64,000 nt of DNA from Rhizobium sp. Root708 (GTDB taxonomy: Bacteria > Pseudomonadota > Alphaproteobacteria > Rhizobiales > Rhizobiaceae), in assembly GCF_001429725.1 (NCBI RefSeq), contig NZ_LMHV01000041.1, positions 248,001-312,000 on the forward strand, given 5' to 3'. Position 1 is the first letter of the stretch. The number at the start of each line of letters is the position of its first letter. Shown here piece by piece: positions 46,535 to 55,794 of the stretch. Both the position numbers and the translations under genes were made by a program. Under the pieces are notes generated by a model, which had not been told where the DNA came from, ran no database searches, and was given only the letters and a program-made list of their open reading frames with translations.

Positions 46535-46877
46535 GTGAATGGATCTCGCAAAGCTGGCTGATACCGCTATCCAGCGGTTTTAATAGGCCTGCAGGCTGTG
46601 CGTTGTCTGGCGGATCGGCGGCCAGAAGAGCCACCCGGATTTTCACCGGGTCCAGGGTGAGTTCGAACTTTATAGTCGAATGCGATTTCGCATGGCAACA
46701 TCAAAGCCGTTCTCATTTCGAAAGCAGCCGCTCGACAAGCGAGTTCGCGGTAAGTTGACCTCCTTCGGCAAGGTGTCATGCTGCGTTCATGCTTACAAGC
46801 TAGATGCCCTTAGGCATCTGGTGTCGAGGCATCGTTAGCCGACAACCGTATCGTGCGGGCACAGCGAGGGGTAAAGG
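46535..46877. other. Intergenic region between SulP and PPK2 genes
   Basis: 343 bases with no supported gene. The two genes are divergent, so it carries both promoters. A proline/glycine-poor frame at 46567-46779 is present on the minus strand but has no ribosome site and no protein-like composition. No regulatory motif was recognised. Confidence 0.4.
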
Positions 46878-47792
46878 ATGAAACCGTCTGACAATAATCA
46901 ACAGGACTGGCTCGAAGCCGAGTTGGCCGACACGATCGACGAAGACTATGAGCTGGAGCTATCCGAGCCCGCCCTGTCGGACGCGATCCGTAAAATCTAT
47001 CGCGAAGCTCACCCCGCGTCGATTCCCCGCCTTGATTACTTCCGAGCTCTTCTCGCTCTTCAGTCCGAGCTGATCAAGCTTCAGGACTGGGTGGTCTACA
47101 ATAAGGAGAAAGTGGTCGTCATTTTCGAAGGTCGCGACTCGGCCGGAAAGGGCGGCGTCATCAAGCGCATAACCCAGCGCCTCAATCCGCGTGTCGTTCG
47201 CGTGGTCGCATTGCCGGCACCGTCGGACCGCGAAAAGACGCAGTGGTATTTCCAGCGCTACGTGCCGCACCTTCCTGCAGGCGGCGAGATCGTTCTTTTC
47301 GATCGATCCTGGTACAATCGCTCGGGCGTCGAACGGGTGATGGGTTTTGCCGGTGAGGATCAGGTGGAACAGTTCTTCGATGACGTTCCCGAATTCGAAC
47401 GCATGCTCGTCCGCTCCGGCATCAGGCTCGTCAAATACTGGTTCTCCATAACCGACGAAGAACAGCAGATGCGCTTTCTCGTGCGCATTCACGATCCGCT
47501 GAAGCAGTGGAAATTGTCGCCGATGGATCTGGAGTCCCGCGTCCGCTGGGAATCCTATACCAAGGCGAAGGAAGAGACTTTCGCGCGCACCAATATTCCT
47601 GAGGCGCCGTGGCATATCGTCGAAGGCAACGACAAGAAGCGGGCGCGACTGAACTGCATCGACCACCTGCTGCAGCTCATCCCCTATACGGATGTCCCGC
47701 ACGAGGAAATCACCCTTCCGGATCGCGTCTTCAATCCGGATTACGAACGCAAGGTGCTTCCACCGGAACTCTATGTTCCGAGCAAATACTAA
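46878..47792 (+). CDS. ppk2: Polyphosphate kinase 2 (PPK2 family)
   Basis: 304 residues, P-loop kinase. Walker A GRDSAGKG at 85-92 and the lid/Walker B FDRSWYNR at 141-148 are diagnostic. It uses polyphosphate to make nucleoside di- or triphosphates from lower phosphates in the cytoplasm; the single-domain length fits class I PPK2. AAAGG is just upstream of the ATG at 46878 with GAGGGG a few bases further. Single-gene unit ending at a strong hairpin. Confidence 0.93.
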   Translation: MKPSDNNQQDWLEAELADTIDEDYELELSEPALSDAIRKIYREAHPASIPRLDYFRALLALQSELIKLQDWVVYNKEKVVVIFEGRDSAGKGGVIKRITQRLNPRVVRVVALPAPSDREKTQWYFQRYVPHLPAGGEIVLFDRSWYNRSGVERVMGFAGEDQVEQFFDDVPEFERMLVRSGIRLVKYWFSITDEEQQMRFLVRIHDPLKQWKLSPMDLESRVRWESYTKAKEETFARTNIPEAPWHIVEGNDKKRARLNCIDHLLQLIPYTDVPHEEITLPDRVFNPDYERKVLPPELYVPSKY

Positions 47793-47810
47793 GCGTCACG
47801 CACAAACGGA

Positions 47811-47840
47811 TGATATCTGCCTGACGGCAGGCAGATATCA
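47811..47840. terminator. 13-bp hairpin between convergent PPK2 and ABC ATPase genes
   Basis: TGATATCTGCCTG (47811-47823) and CAGGCAGATATCA (47828-47840) form a perfect 13-bp stem with an ACGG tetraloop, 18 bases after the PPK2 stop and 18 before the ATPase stop. Symmetrical position suggests a bidirectional terminator. No T-run is present. Confidence 0.7.
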
Positions 47841-47858
47841 AACCGAAGGCGCGCTCGA

Positions 47859-48932
47859 CTATCGCATCCGAACTCCAGCTTCATCGAAGTAGCGATACTT
47901 GTCTGATGGTGCCGAAAGCGCGATTTTCTGCCCTTCCGCGATGTCCGGGCCGTCTCGCTGTTCGACAACGAGACTTTGCCCGTCCGCAAGCGTGCAGTAG
48001 ACGTAGCGCAGCCCGCCAAGATACTCAGTGAATTCGACCGTGGCGCGGATCGCGCCGCTACCATCGCTGACCTGAAAGTGCTCAGGCCTGATCCCGAAGA
48101 TCAGCTTGTCTCCGACATCGGGATGCTGGCCGCTGAAACCCTCGGCCACGAGATTCTGTCCGCCGACGCTCAGCTGACCATCCCCGCGCCAGATAGCGTT
48201 GAGCAGATTCATCCGGGGCGACCCGATGAAACCCGCAACAAAGACGTTGGCCGGGTTCTCATAGACCTCTCGCGGCGAGCCGGTCTGCTCGATCCGCCCA
48301 TCCCTCAGCACGACGATCTTGTCTGCAAGCGTCATCGCTTCCGTCTGATCATGGGTCACATAGATCATCGTGTTGGCAAGCTTGCGGTGCAGCTTGGCGA
48401 TCTCGATGCGCATCGAGACACGCAGTTCGGCGTCCAGATTCGACAGGGGTTCGTCGAAAAGGAATACGTCCGGCTCGCGCACGATCGCGCGGCCGATCGC
48501 CACGCGTTGCCGCTGGCCGCCGGAAAGCTGCCCTGGGCGGCGCTCGAGCAGATGGTCGATCTTGAGGACGCCGGACGCCTGTCCGACGCGGCGGGCGATT
48601 TCCGCCGCGTCAGTGTTTGCCATCTTCAGTCCGAAGCCGAGATTGTCGCGGACGCTCATATGCGGATAAAGCGCATAGGACTGGAAGACCATGGCGATGC
48701 CGCGCTCGGAGGGGTCGAGATCGGTCACGTCGCGGCCCTTGATCACGATCTCCCCCGAGGTCACATCCTCAAGCCCCGCAATCATTCGCAGGAGAGTCGA
48801 CTTGCCGCATCCGGAGGGACCGACGAAGACGACGAACTCGCCTTCGTCGATGGCAAGATCGATCCCGTGAACGACTTGCAAACTGCCGTAGCTCTTGCGG
48901 ACGTCACGTAATTCGACACTTGTCTGTTTCAT
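47859..48932 (-). CDS. ABC transporter ATP-binding protein (UgpC/MsmX type)
   Basis: 357 residues from ATG 48932 (an in-frame extension to 49109 lies in the GH127 gene). Walker A GPSGCGKST at 38-46, signature LSGGQRQR, Walker B DVFLFDEPLSNLD, H-loop VTHDQ, and a C-terminal TOBE-type region (FGIRPEHF). It drives sugar import by the permeases at 50900 and 51760, as last gene of the arabinoside operon. UgpC/MsmX-type ATPases often serve several importers, so it could also serve the ATPase-less system at 38801. Confidence 0.92.
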   Translation of the reverse strand: MKQTSVELRDVRKSYGSLQVVHGIDLAIDEGEFVVFVGPSGCGKSTLLRMIAGLEDVTSGEIVIKGRDVTDLDPSERGIAMVFQSYALYPHMSVRDNLGFGLKMANTDAAEIARRVGQASGVLKIDHLLERRPGQLSGGQRQRVAIGRAIVREPDVFLFDEPLSNLDAELRVSMRIEIAKLHRKLANTMIYVTHDQTEAMTLADKIVVLRDGRIEQTGSPREVYENPANVFVAGFIGSPRMNLLNAIWRGDGQLSVGGQNLVAEGFSGQHPDVGDKLIFGIRPEHFQVSDGSGAIRATVEFTEYLGGLRYVYCTLADGQSLVVEQRDGPDIAEGQKIALSAPSDKYRYFDEAGVRMR

Positions 48933-48951
48933 GTGTCGTGCCCCTGGCTGT

Positions 48952-50874
48952 CTACTTGTCTGCCTGAACCCAGACGAGCATCTCGCCCGGCTCGCGGTTG
49001 TCCCACAGATGATAGGGCACGAACCGTGCCTTGGCGGACGCGCGCTTGGCGGGTTCGGTGCGATAGAGCGGCGATCCCCAATCCGACACATCCTCGCGCA
49101 TGACCTCAACGTCCACGGCGACGGCGCCGTTCAGGTCTCCAAGAACGCTTGTCTGTGCCGACGGCAGCTGTCGCGGCAGGACGATCGCGTTCAGGTCCTT
49201 GCCGTTGTCGACTTCCTCGGCGCAATAAACGAGCGGCCCACGCATCAGCGCCACGCGTCCGACGTCCTGTCTGACCTTGGGGTTTGCATATTGCGGGCGC
49301 AGGGCCAGCGGCAGATCAAGCGCCAGGCGATCACCGTCGGTCCACTCTCGCTCGAGGCGGACATATCCGTCGACAAGATGGGAAGCGACATCGACCTTTT
49401 CGCCGTTGATGGTGAGCGTTGCCCCGACAGCCCACTCCGGCACGCGGAGCGACAAGGCGAAAGTAGAGCGCGCCTTGAGGCCGACCTTGAACTCAACTGC
49501 TCCCTCCCACGGGTAGTTGGTGTTCTGCGTAAGCTCTACCTCGCTACCATTTGCGAGGCTGAAGTTTGCCTTGCTCTCACCATACAGATGAACCGCGATT
49601 TCATCGTCGGCTGCCGCATACATGTACGAACCGATCGACGTTACGAGACGCGCGATGTTCGGCGGGCAGCAAGGGCAATGGTGCCAAATCCAGCGATGAT
49701 GCTTTCCGCTGCTTTCGAGCGGATTGTCATAGAAGAACGTCTTGCCGTCGATGGACAAGCCAGGCAGAGCGCCGTTGTAGAGCGCCTGCTCCATGATGTC
49801 GGCATAGCGGCGGTCGGGGCCTCGGCCAAGCATTCGGCTCGCCCAGAATACGAGACCAACCGATGCGCAGGTCTCGGCGTAGGCCGTGTCATTCGGAAGG
49901 TCGAAGTAGTCGGTGAAGCCTTCGTTGCTGGCGGCAGGACCAATCCCGCCGGTGACGTACATCTGCTTCGTCGTCAGATCATCCCAGAGCGCTTCAAGCG
50001 CCTCGGTCAGGGTATCGTCATTATACTCCGTGGCGATGTCGGCCATACCAGAATAGAGATACATCGCGCGAACGGCGTGACCCACCACCTTGCGCTGATC
50101 GCGCACCGGCTCATGCGCCTGACCATATTCGTAGGTCTTCTGAATGAAGCTTGCCGGATCGCGTCCGTCCCGGATTGCTTCGTCGGTAAAGAAGTGCGGT
50201 TCGCGGCCGCGCTCATCGACGAAGAATTTCGCAAGGTCCAGGTACTTCTTCTCACCCGTCACGCGGGCAAGCTTGACCAGAGCGAGTTCCACTTCCTCGT
50301 GGCCGCAATAGCCCGGAAGCTGGCCTTCGCCATGTCCGAAGACCTTGATCATGTAGTCCGCAAAACGGATCATCACGTCGAGAAGCTTCCGCTTTCCGGT
50401 CGCCTGATAGTAGGCAACGGCCGCCTCCATCAGATGGCCGGCGCAGTAGAGCTCGTGATGATCGCGCAGATTGGTCCAGCGCCGCTCCGGCTGGACACGC
50501 TGGAACCACGCATTCACATATCCATCTTCGTCCTGCAGTTTCTCATAGAGATCGATGATGGCGTCCGCCCGAGCCTCGAGCTTTGGATTGGGCTGCCGGT
50601 AGAGCGAATAGGCGATCGTCTCGATGGATTTGCCGAGATCGGAGTCCCAGAACATCTGGGTCGTGCCGCCCCACGGCTGAATGGGAATGACGATCCCGGG
50701 GCTTGGCTGGTCGACATCGATGGCGCGCAGCATGCCTGCCTCGACGCATCTGTCGAGCAAGGTTTCGGCTGTGGAATTGCATACCGCGTCCTGCCACTTG
50801 CCCCAAAAGCCGGACAGTGAAACGTCGGGAACGCCGACGGGGCGAAACTGGCGGTGTGTCTTTGTTTTTGTCAT
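48952..50874 (-). CDS. GH127 beta-L-arabinofuranosidase
   Basis: 640 residues of the DUF1680/GH127 family. An (alpha/alpha)-barrel holds the zinc site: E334 and C336 (YAETC) and C402-C403 (CPCCPP), matching the ligands and catalytic cysteine of the Bifidobacterium enzyme HypBA1. It removes beta-L-arabinofuranose from arabino-oligosaccharides such as those on plant hydroxyproline-rich proteins. No signal peptide is seen, so it acts on imported oligosaccharides in the cytoplasm. It lies between the permease genes and the ATPase gene, in one operon. Confidence 0.9.
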   Translation of the reverse strand: MTKTKTHRQFRPVGVPDVSLSGFWGKWQDAVCNSTAETLLDRCVEAGMLRAIDVDQPSPGIVIPIQPWGGTTQMFWDSDLGKSIETIAYSLYRQPNPKLEARADAIIDLYEKLQDEDGYVNAWFQRVQPERRWTNLRDHHELYCAGHLMEAAVAYYQATGKRKLLDVMIRFADYMIKVFGHGEGQLPGYCGHEEVELALVKLARVTGEKKYLDLAKFFVDERGREPHFFTDEAIRDGRDPASFIQKTYEYGQAHEPVRDQRKVVGHAVRAMYLYSGMADIATEYNDDTLTEALEALWDDLTTKQMYVTGGIGPAASNEGFTDYFDLPNDTAYAETCASVGLVFWASRMLGRGPDRRYADIMEQALYNGALPGLSIDGKTFFYDNPLESSGKHHRWIWHHCPCCPPNIARLVTSIGSYMYAAADDEIAVHLYGESKANFSLANGSEVELTQNTNYPWEGAVEFKVGLKARSTFALSLRVPEWAVGATLTINGEKVDVASHLVDGYVRLEREWTDGDRLALDLPLALRPQYANPKVRQDVGRVALMRGPLVYCAEEVDNGKDLNAIVLPRQLPSAQTSVLGDLNGAVAVDVEVMREDVSDWGSPLYRTEPAKRASAKARFVPYHLWDNREPGEMLVWVQADK

Positions 50875-50899
50875 CGGATCATCTTCACTTTCGGTTGGA

Positions 50900-51763
50900 T
50901 CATTTCACCGCGCCGGCCATCAGCCCGCGCATGTAATAGCGTTGCAGAAGCAGAAATACGAAGAGGCAGGGGACCACCATGACGGCCACGCCGGCCTGGA
51001 CGGCACCCCAATTGATGGCGCCGAGGCGTCCCGCTCGCACCGCCGTCATCAAAACCGGCAGCGTGTAGTTGTCGTTCGAAGACAGGAGGACGAGGGCGGC
51101 GAAGAACTCGTTCCAGGCGTTCAGGAATGCGAAGATCGCAACCGTCGCCACCCCCGGCATAACCAACGGCAGCAGGACCCGGACGAGAAGTTTCAGGTCA
51201 CGCGCCCCATCGATACGCGCCGCCTCCTCGATCTCCTTCGGCACGGCATCAAAGGCGTTTCGCATCATGAAGACGGAGAACGGCAGCTGAAGCGTTACGT
51301 AGACAAGCGTCAGGCCGAACAACGAGTTGTTGAGCCCGAGACGCGCCAGGATGATGAAGAGCGGCGTCAGAATGGACTGAAACGGGATCATCAGCGTCGC
51401 GATGATCAGAACGAACATCACGTTCTTCAGGGGGAAGCGATACCGCGAGAAGCCGTATCCAGCGAGAAGGCTGACGACAACGGTCAGGAAGACCGTGCCG
51501 GTCGACACCACGAAGGAGTTCAGCATGTGCCGCCAGATGCCGGACCCGAACGTGTCGAGAGCCCGATAGGCATCAAAGCTTACGCCCATGGTGGGCCAGG
51601 GCGGCAGCGGCGGCAATCCCGCCTCCGCGTTTGGCCGGAACGATGAGAGAAGCGTGATGACGAACGGCGCGAGGAAGAAGAACGCAGCCCCCAAACCGAT
51701 GCCATGATAGCGCAAGGCGGTCCAGCGCTTGCGTCGAAGACGCATATCGGCTTTCGTTGTCAT
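50900..51763 (-). CDS. ABC sugar transporter permease (MalG type)
   Basis: 287 residues from ATG 51763, which overlaps the upstream permease stop (ATGA). Six membrane helices, and the EAA loop KEIEEAARIDGARDLKLLVRVLLPLVMPG. It forms the import channel with the permease at 51760. An in-frame start at 51793 is inside the upstream gene and less likely. Followed 25 bases later by the GH127 gene. Confidence 0.9.
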   Translation of the reverse strand: MTTKADMRLRRKRWTALRYHGIGLGAAFFFLAPFVITLLSSFRPNAEAGLPPLPPWPTMGVSFDAYRALDTFGSGIWRHMLNSFVVSTGTVFLTVVVSLLAGYGFSRYRFPLKNVMFVLIIATLMIPFQSILTPLFIILARLGLNNSLFGLTLVYVTLQLPFSVFMMRNAFDAVPKEIEEAARIDGARDLKLLVRVLLPLVMPGVATVAIFAFLNAWNEFFAALVLLSSNDNYTLPVLMTAVRAGRLGAINWGAVQAGVAVMVVPCLFVFLLLQRYYMRGLMAGAVK

Positions 51764-52674
51764 GGCCGCTCGTCCCCTACTCTCAGTAGCCACAGCTGAA
51801 CGACGCTGATGGCGACGAGGATGGCGAGCAATGCAATAGAGAGTGCTGCGCCGTATCCCAGATTGAACGAAACGAACGACTGGTTGAATATGTAGTAAAC
51901 AACTGAAATCATACGATTTTGCGGACCACCACTGGTCATGATGTAGAACTGGTCGAACGCCAGGATTGAGCCGGTGACGGACAGGATCAGTGCCAGCGCA
52001 ATCGTTCTACGCATGAGCGGCAGCGTCAGATACCGGAACCGCTGCCAGCGACCGGCGCCGTCGATCCGCGCGGCTTCCGTCAACTCTGTCGGGATCGCCT
52101 GTAATCCGGTCACCAGAATGATCATCGTGAAACCGGCGATCTTCCAGACCACCATGGCAATGACGGTCAGGAAGGCGGCATCGAAGGTAGCCAGCAGGTT
52201 GACCTTGCCCGACGTCAGTCCGAGACGTTGCAGAAGCGGGCCGAACAGGCCGCTATCGACATTGGCGAGCCACACCCACAACAGGGAGGCCGACGCAAGC
52301 CCAACAACGACGGGGAGGAAGATGGCGGTACGATAGAACGAGATGAAAGGACGGTGCCGCTCGACGAAAAGAGCCAGCGGAAACGCGACGGCGAAGATCG
52401 CGATCGTCACGAAGAACGTATATTTCGCCGTGAAAGTCAGAGCCTGGAGAAACCGCACATCGGAGAACATGCGTGTGTAGTTCTGCAAGCCGCTCCAACT
52501 CGGCTGGCCGAGCAACGGCCACTTGTGCAGACTCATCCAGACCGTGAACAGGACTGGCAATACGAAGAAGACCAGAACGAGAGCCATTGCCGGCGCGATG
52601 TAAAGTAATCCGCGATAGCCGCTTTTTTTTCGGACCCGGCGGCGATGGAGTCCTGCCGTCTGAGTTGACGTCAT
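51760..52674 (-). CDS. ABC sugar transporter permease (MalF type)
   Basis: 304 residues with about six helices (LLYIAPAMALVLVFFVLPVLF first) and the EAA loop TELTEAARIDGAGRWQRFRYLTLPLM. Partner of the permease at 50900. It lies 69 bases downstream of the binding-protein gene, with a hairpin and T-run between them that would lower permease expression relative to the binding protein. Confidence 0.9.
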   Translation of the reverse strand: MTSTQTAGLHRRRVRKKSGYRGLLYIAPAMALVLVFFVLPVLFTVWMSLHKWPLLGQPSWSGLQNYTRMFSDVRFLQALTFTAKYTFFVTIAIFAVAFPLALFVERHRPFISFYRTAIFLPVVVGLASASLLWVWLANVDSGLFGPLLQRLGLTSGKVNLLATFDAAFLTVIAMVVWKIAGFTMIILVTGLQAIPTELTEAARIDGAGRWQRFRYLTLPLMRRTIALALILSVTGSILAFDQFYIMTSGGPQNRMISVVYYIFNQSFVSFNLGYGAALSIALLAILVAISVVQLWLLRVGDERP

Positions 52675-52700
52675 CCTGAATTCTTCCGCTATGTGCTTTG

Positions 52701-52728
52701 AAAAACCGGGAGGGAGATCCCCTCCCGG
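52701..52728 (-). terminator. Intra-operon terminator-like hairpin with U-tract after the binding-protein gene
   Basis: CCGGGAGGG (52706-52714) and CCCTCCCGG (52720-52728) form a perfect 9-bp stem. Read on the minus strand it is followed by TTTTT (52705-52701). It lies 15 bases past the binding-protein stop and should end part of the transcripts, which keeps the binding protein more abundant than the permeases. Confidence 0.8.
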
Positions 52729-52743
52729 CGCATGAGGACAAGC

Positions 52744-53979
52744 TCAGTTTGCCGCATCGATGATCGACTGCATCTCCGCTTGCGCGTTGGAGAACGCACC
52801 GTCGACATCGCTGCCGTAGATCGACGCGTTGATGAAGGTCGCCCATGGACCGTTCGACGAGTTGATCAGGTCGTTGAACTGAAGCGTGTAAGGCGTCTTG
52901 GCGACCGCAATTGCCTCGATGCCGACCTTGAGGCGCGGATCGAGGCCGTCGAGCACTTCGTTGGCGATATCACCGCGGGTCGGCAGGCTGCCGAACTTCG
53001 CCATGATTTTCTGACCTTCGACGGAATAGGTGTATTCGAGGAACTTCTTGACCGCATCAAGCCTCGGCGTCCCCTTCGTCACCACGAAGTTATCGCCACC
53101 GGCGAAGGACGAAGGCTTGCCATCGACACCCGGTATCAGCGTTACGCCGAAATTGATCTCGGGGTGCTGCGTGACCAGGGTACCGATCGCAAACGCACCA
53201 AGACTTTGCTGGCCGATCTTGCCGTTGGTAAAGCTCAGGAAGTTCACGCCGTTATCACTCGCGGAGCCGGCCGGAACCGTATCCTTGGCCACTAGGTTGC
53301 GATAGATATCCACGGCCTTTCGCATCTGCGGCGTGTCGAGCGTCGCGGTCTTTCCGTCCGCGGAAAGAATGTCGGCGCCGGCGCCCCAGACCAGCGGCGT
53401 GAACGTGAAGATCATGCAACCGCCACAACCGCCGCCGGAGAAGTAGAAGCCATAGGTATCACCACCGAGAGCACGGATTTTCTCAGCGTTCGCGGTGATC
53501 TCCTCCCAGGTCTTCGGAGCCTTCTCCGGATCGAGACCCGCCTTCTTGTAGAGGTCCTTGTTCCAGGCAAAGATCGAGGTTTCGACCGAAAGCGGCATGC
53601 CATAGATCTTGCCGTCGTAGGTTCCGAGCTTCACATGCGATGGCGACAGCGAATTGAAGTAAGGCAGAGCCTTGGCCCAGTCGGAAAGATCTTCCAGCTG
53701 ACCGGCCGACGCAAAGGCCGGCGTATAGATCAGGTCGAGCGACAGGGCATCCGGCGCCTGACCACCGGCAACCGCGGTTGCGTATTTCTGCACCAATTCC
53801 GAGAACGGCACTTCGGTCATTTCGACCTTGTCACCGCCCTTGTCATTGAATGATTTGACGACTTCCTTGAAGGAATCGCCGATCCCCGAGCGTACCCACA
53901 TCGAGATGGTCTCGGCAGACGCCGTCGAGGCCATGTAGACAGACATCAAAGCTGCGATTGCGAATTGTCTTTTCAGCAT
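52744..53979 (-). CDS. ABC transporter sugar-binding protein (arabinoside importer)
   Basis: 411 residues from ATG 53979, with GGAGGAG 7-8 bases upstream. Sec signal peptide (cleavage near ASA-ETI). Family 1 extracellular binding-protein motifs include LPLSVETSIFAWNKDLYKKAGLDPEKAP and FTNGKIGQQSLGAFA. A cluster CGGCM near residue 196 is unusual for this family and may form a disulfide. It captures the oligosaccharide for the permeases at 50900 and 51760; gene context points to an arabino-oligosaccharide, by inference. Confidence 0.9.
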   Translation of the reverse strand: MLKRQFAIAALMSVYMASTASAETISMWVRSGIGDSFKEVVKSFNDKGGDKVEMTEVPFSELVQKYATAVAGGQAPDALSLDLIYTPAFASAGQLEDLSDWAKALPYFNSLSPSHVKLGTYDGKIYGMPLSVETSIFAWNKDLYKKAGLDPEKAPKTWEEITANAEKIRALGGDTYGFYFSGGGCGGCMIFTFTPLVWGAGADILSADGKTATLDTPQMRKAVDIYRNLVAKDTVPAGSASDNGVNFLSFTNGKIGQQSLGAFAIGTLVTQHPEINFGVTLIPGVDGKPSSFAGGDNFVVTKGTPRLDAVKKFLEYTYSVEGQKIMAKFGSLPTRGDIANEVLDGLDPRLKVGIEAIAVAKTPYTLQFNDLINSSNGPWATFINASIYGSDVDGAFSNAQAEMQSIIDAAN

Positions 53980-54033
53980 TTCCACTCCTCCCATTGGCGG
54001 ATCGCTCCCGACGATCCGATTTCAGATCACTCT

Positions 54034-55020
54034 TTAGTCCTGCGCGCCTCCGCAAGATTTCCGGACGACGAGCTTGCAGGGCAGTTTCCTCACCCCACCC
54101 TCGACCGTCTTTCCTTCCGATAGCGCAAGCACCATGAGACCGGCCTGACGGCCAACCTCCTTCAAGTTCATGTCGATCGTCGTCAGCGGCGGCCGCGTCT
54201 GGGCCGCGACAATCTCCCAATTGTCAAAGCCGATGACCGAAACCTGCTCGGGCACGGCCACATTACGTTCGCGCAGCGCATCGACCACGCCGCGGGCGAT
54301 CTGGTCGTTCCCGCAGAAGATGCCATCAGGCCGTTCCCGCCCACTTTGCCAGATGTTTGCGATGGCCCGGTGACCCCAAAGCTCCGACCACTCGCCGTGC
54401 ATGACGACAGCGTCGGGTCCGCCCGCTTCTCGAAATGCATCGGCACGCTCGCATGCTGACTGAAAGCTGTCCGGACCGGTGATGTGAACCAGACGCGATC
54501 GACCGAGACCGCGCAGCCATTCGGTCGCGAGTCGCGCGCCTTGGCTGTCATCGGAAGTCAGCGTCACGCTTCCGGTAGCACCCTGCGTGAAGGCGTAGAC
54601 GACCGGTACCGGCAATCCCTCCAGATCGACGGGCAGCGAGCGATCGATTCGCTTGCCTGTCGCAATGATCCCGTCGACCTGCTTGTCGAGCATTGCATCG
54701 ACGTGAACCTTTGCGAGCGTCGGATCATCCTCGATCGCGCAGAGGAAAACCGACACGCCGTGATCGACAAGAGCCTCGGAAATGCCGGCCATGACAGGCA
54801 ATGTGAAGCGCCCGTAGGTATCGTTCGTCAGAAGCCCGACGGTAAAGCTGCGGCTCGACAAGAGCCCGCGCGCCAACGCATTGGGACGAAATCCTGTTTC
54901 TCTCGCAAGGCGCTGGATACGCTCGCGCGTTTCGGCTGCCATTCGGCCATTGCCGTTCAGCGCCTTCGACACGGTCGAGACACTCACGCCGGCAGCTTTT
55001 GCCAAGTCGTGAATGGTCAC
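54034..55020 (-). CDS. LacI family transcriptional regulator
   Basis: 328 residues read from a GTG at 55020. The N-terminal helix-turn-helix (TIHDLAKAAGVSVSTVSKALNG) and hinge are complete, followed by the periplasmic-binding-protein-like ligand domain. It probably controls the arabinoside operon below it; it lies 54 bases upstream of the binding-protein gene and likely heads the transcript. Start problem: the GTG has no ribosome site, while a strong GGGAGGAGG (55056-55064) precedes an in-frame CTG at 55050, which would add about 10 residues. LacI proteins often have such an extension before VTIHDLA. Confidence 0.88.
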   Translation of the reverse strand: MTIHDLAKAAGVSVSTVSKALNGNGRMAAETRERIQRLARETGFRPNALARGLLSSRSFTVGLLTNDTYGRFTLPVMAGISEALVDHGVSVFLCAIEDDPTLAKVHVDAMLDKQVDGIIATGKRIDRSLPVDLEGLPVPVVYAFTQGATGSVTLTSDDSQGARLATEWLRGLGRSRLVHITGPDSFQSACERADAFREAGGPDAVVMHGEWSELWGHRAIANIWQSGRERPDGIFCGNDQIARGVVDALRERNVAVPEQVSVIGFDNWEIVAAQTRPPLTTIDMNLKEVGRQAGLMVLALSEGKTVEGGVRKLPCKLVVRKSCGGAQD

Positions 55021-55074
55021 ACGCGCACTTTTGCTTTGAACTGCAGCCAGAATTGCCTCCTCCCAGAAACACGA

Positions 55075-55124
55075 TGAGAAAACCTTTTCTCACGCGATCC
55101 GTCAATAAGAGAAAACGTTTTCTC
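55075..55124. promoter_or_regulatory. Two LacI-type operators upstream of the lacI-family gene
   Basis: GAGAAAACGTTTTCTC (55109-55124) is a perfect 16-base palindrome with central CG, the LacI-family hallmark. GAGAAAACCTTTTCTC (55076-55091) is the same apart from the central CC. Their centres are 33 bases apart, about three helical turns, which suits cooperative binding or looping. They lie 55-105 bases before the regulator's start, so the regulator probably represses itself and the arabinoside operon downstream. Confidence 0.85.
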
Positions 55125-55794
55125 AGAAAATTTTTGATAAGATCGTTGGGAACACCCAATCAAGGTTCCACACCGGCTGACGCGCATAGCCGCCATCTAG
55201 TTTTGAAGTCGATCTCAATAGACCGTGGGACGCGGCTCCGCCCGGAACAGGCCTGAGACCTGCACGTCGTCTGGGAGCTCCCCTGCCGAACGGGGAGGTC
55301 GACGTTTCGAGACCCCTTCACGACGAATACTACAATATGCTGGAGGGAAAGCGGTATTGAGCGACGCTACAGCCGCTTGGCGGTCTTCGCACACTTCCGG
55401 TCTTTCGCAATCGGCGGAAGATCGTGGGGCGTGTGTGAGTACATCGCCTTTCCAAGGGAAGGAGGTCGGACCCGGTTCGTTCGCGGCGCCCAGACGCCGA
55501 TACGAAACGATCCGCTCGGCGGTGACGCCTGCACGTTGGCCGTCCGTGCCGTTCCTGTTCATAGATATCGAAAAGACCGGTCGCGACCGCAACGTCGCGC
55601 CAGCCGGCACACAGGCGAATGCTGCGTATGTCGGCGGCTACCGTGGCGTCCAATTCCAAAGCAATCTTGGCAACCCGCGGAAACGGAGCAACAAGCGCCC
55701 GACGACTGACAGTCGTGTTCTTCCAACTGTCATGAACGTTGGGATGCCTGCGCCGATCGGTGGCGAACGCTCCATTACCGCACGGCTTGCACGC
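55125..55794. other. Gene-poor region
   Basis: About 670 bases with no convincing gene. Frames exist on both strands (for example 55225-56052 plus and 55215-55610 minus) but they are arginine/serine-rich, lack ribosome sites and resemble no family. A small inverted repeat (CTCCCC/GGGGAG, about 55279-55301) is present. It may be a decayed gene or a transfer scar; no insertion-sequence ends were found. Confidence 0.4.

Noticed and set aside
46567..46779. Small minus-strand frame between SulP and PPK2 genes
   Set aside because: No ribosome site, unusual composition and no conserved motif.
48895..50820. Long open frame of 641 codons on the plus strand
   Set aside because: It lies antisense to the GH127 gene, whose zinc-site motifs and family match are clear. 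The antisense translation has no recognisable domain and no ribosome site; it is a by-product of GC-rich codon use.
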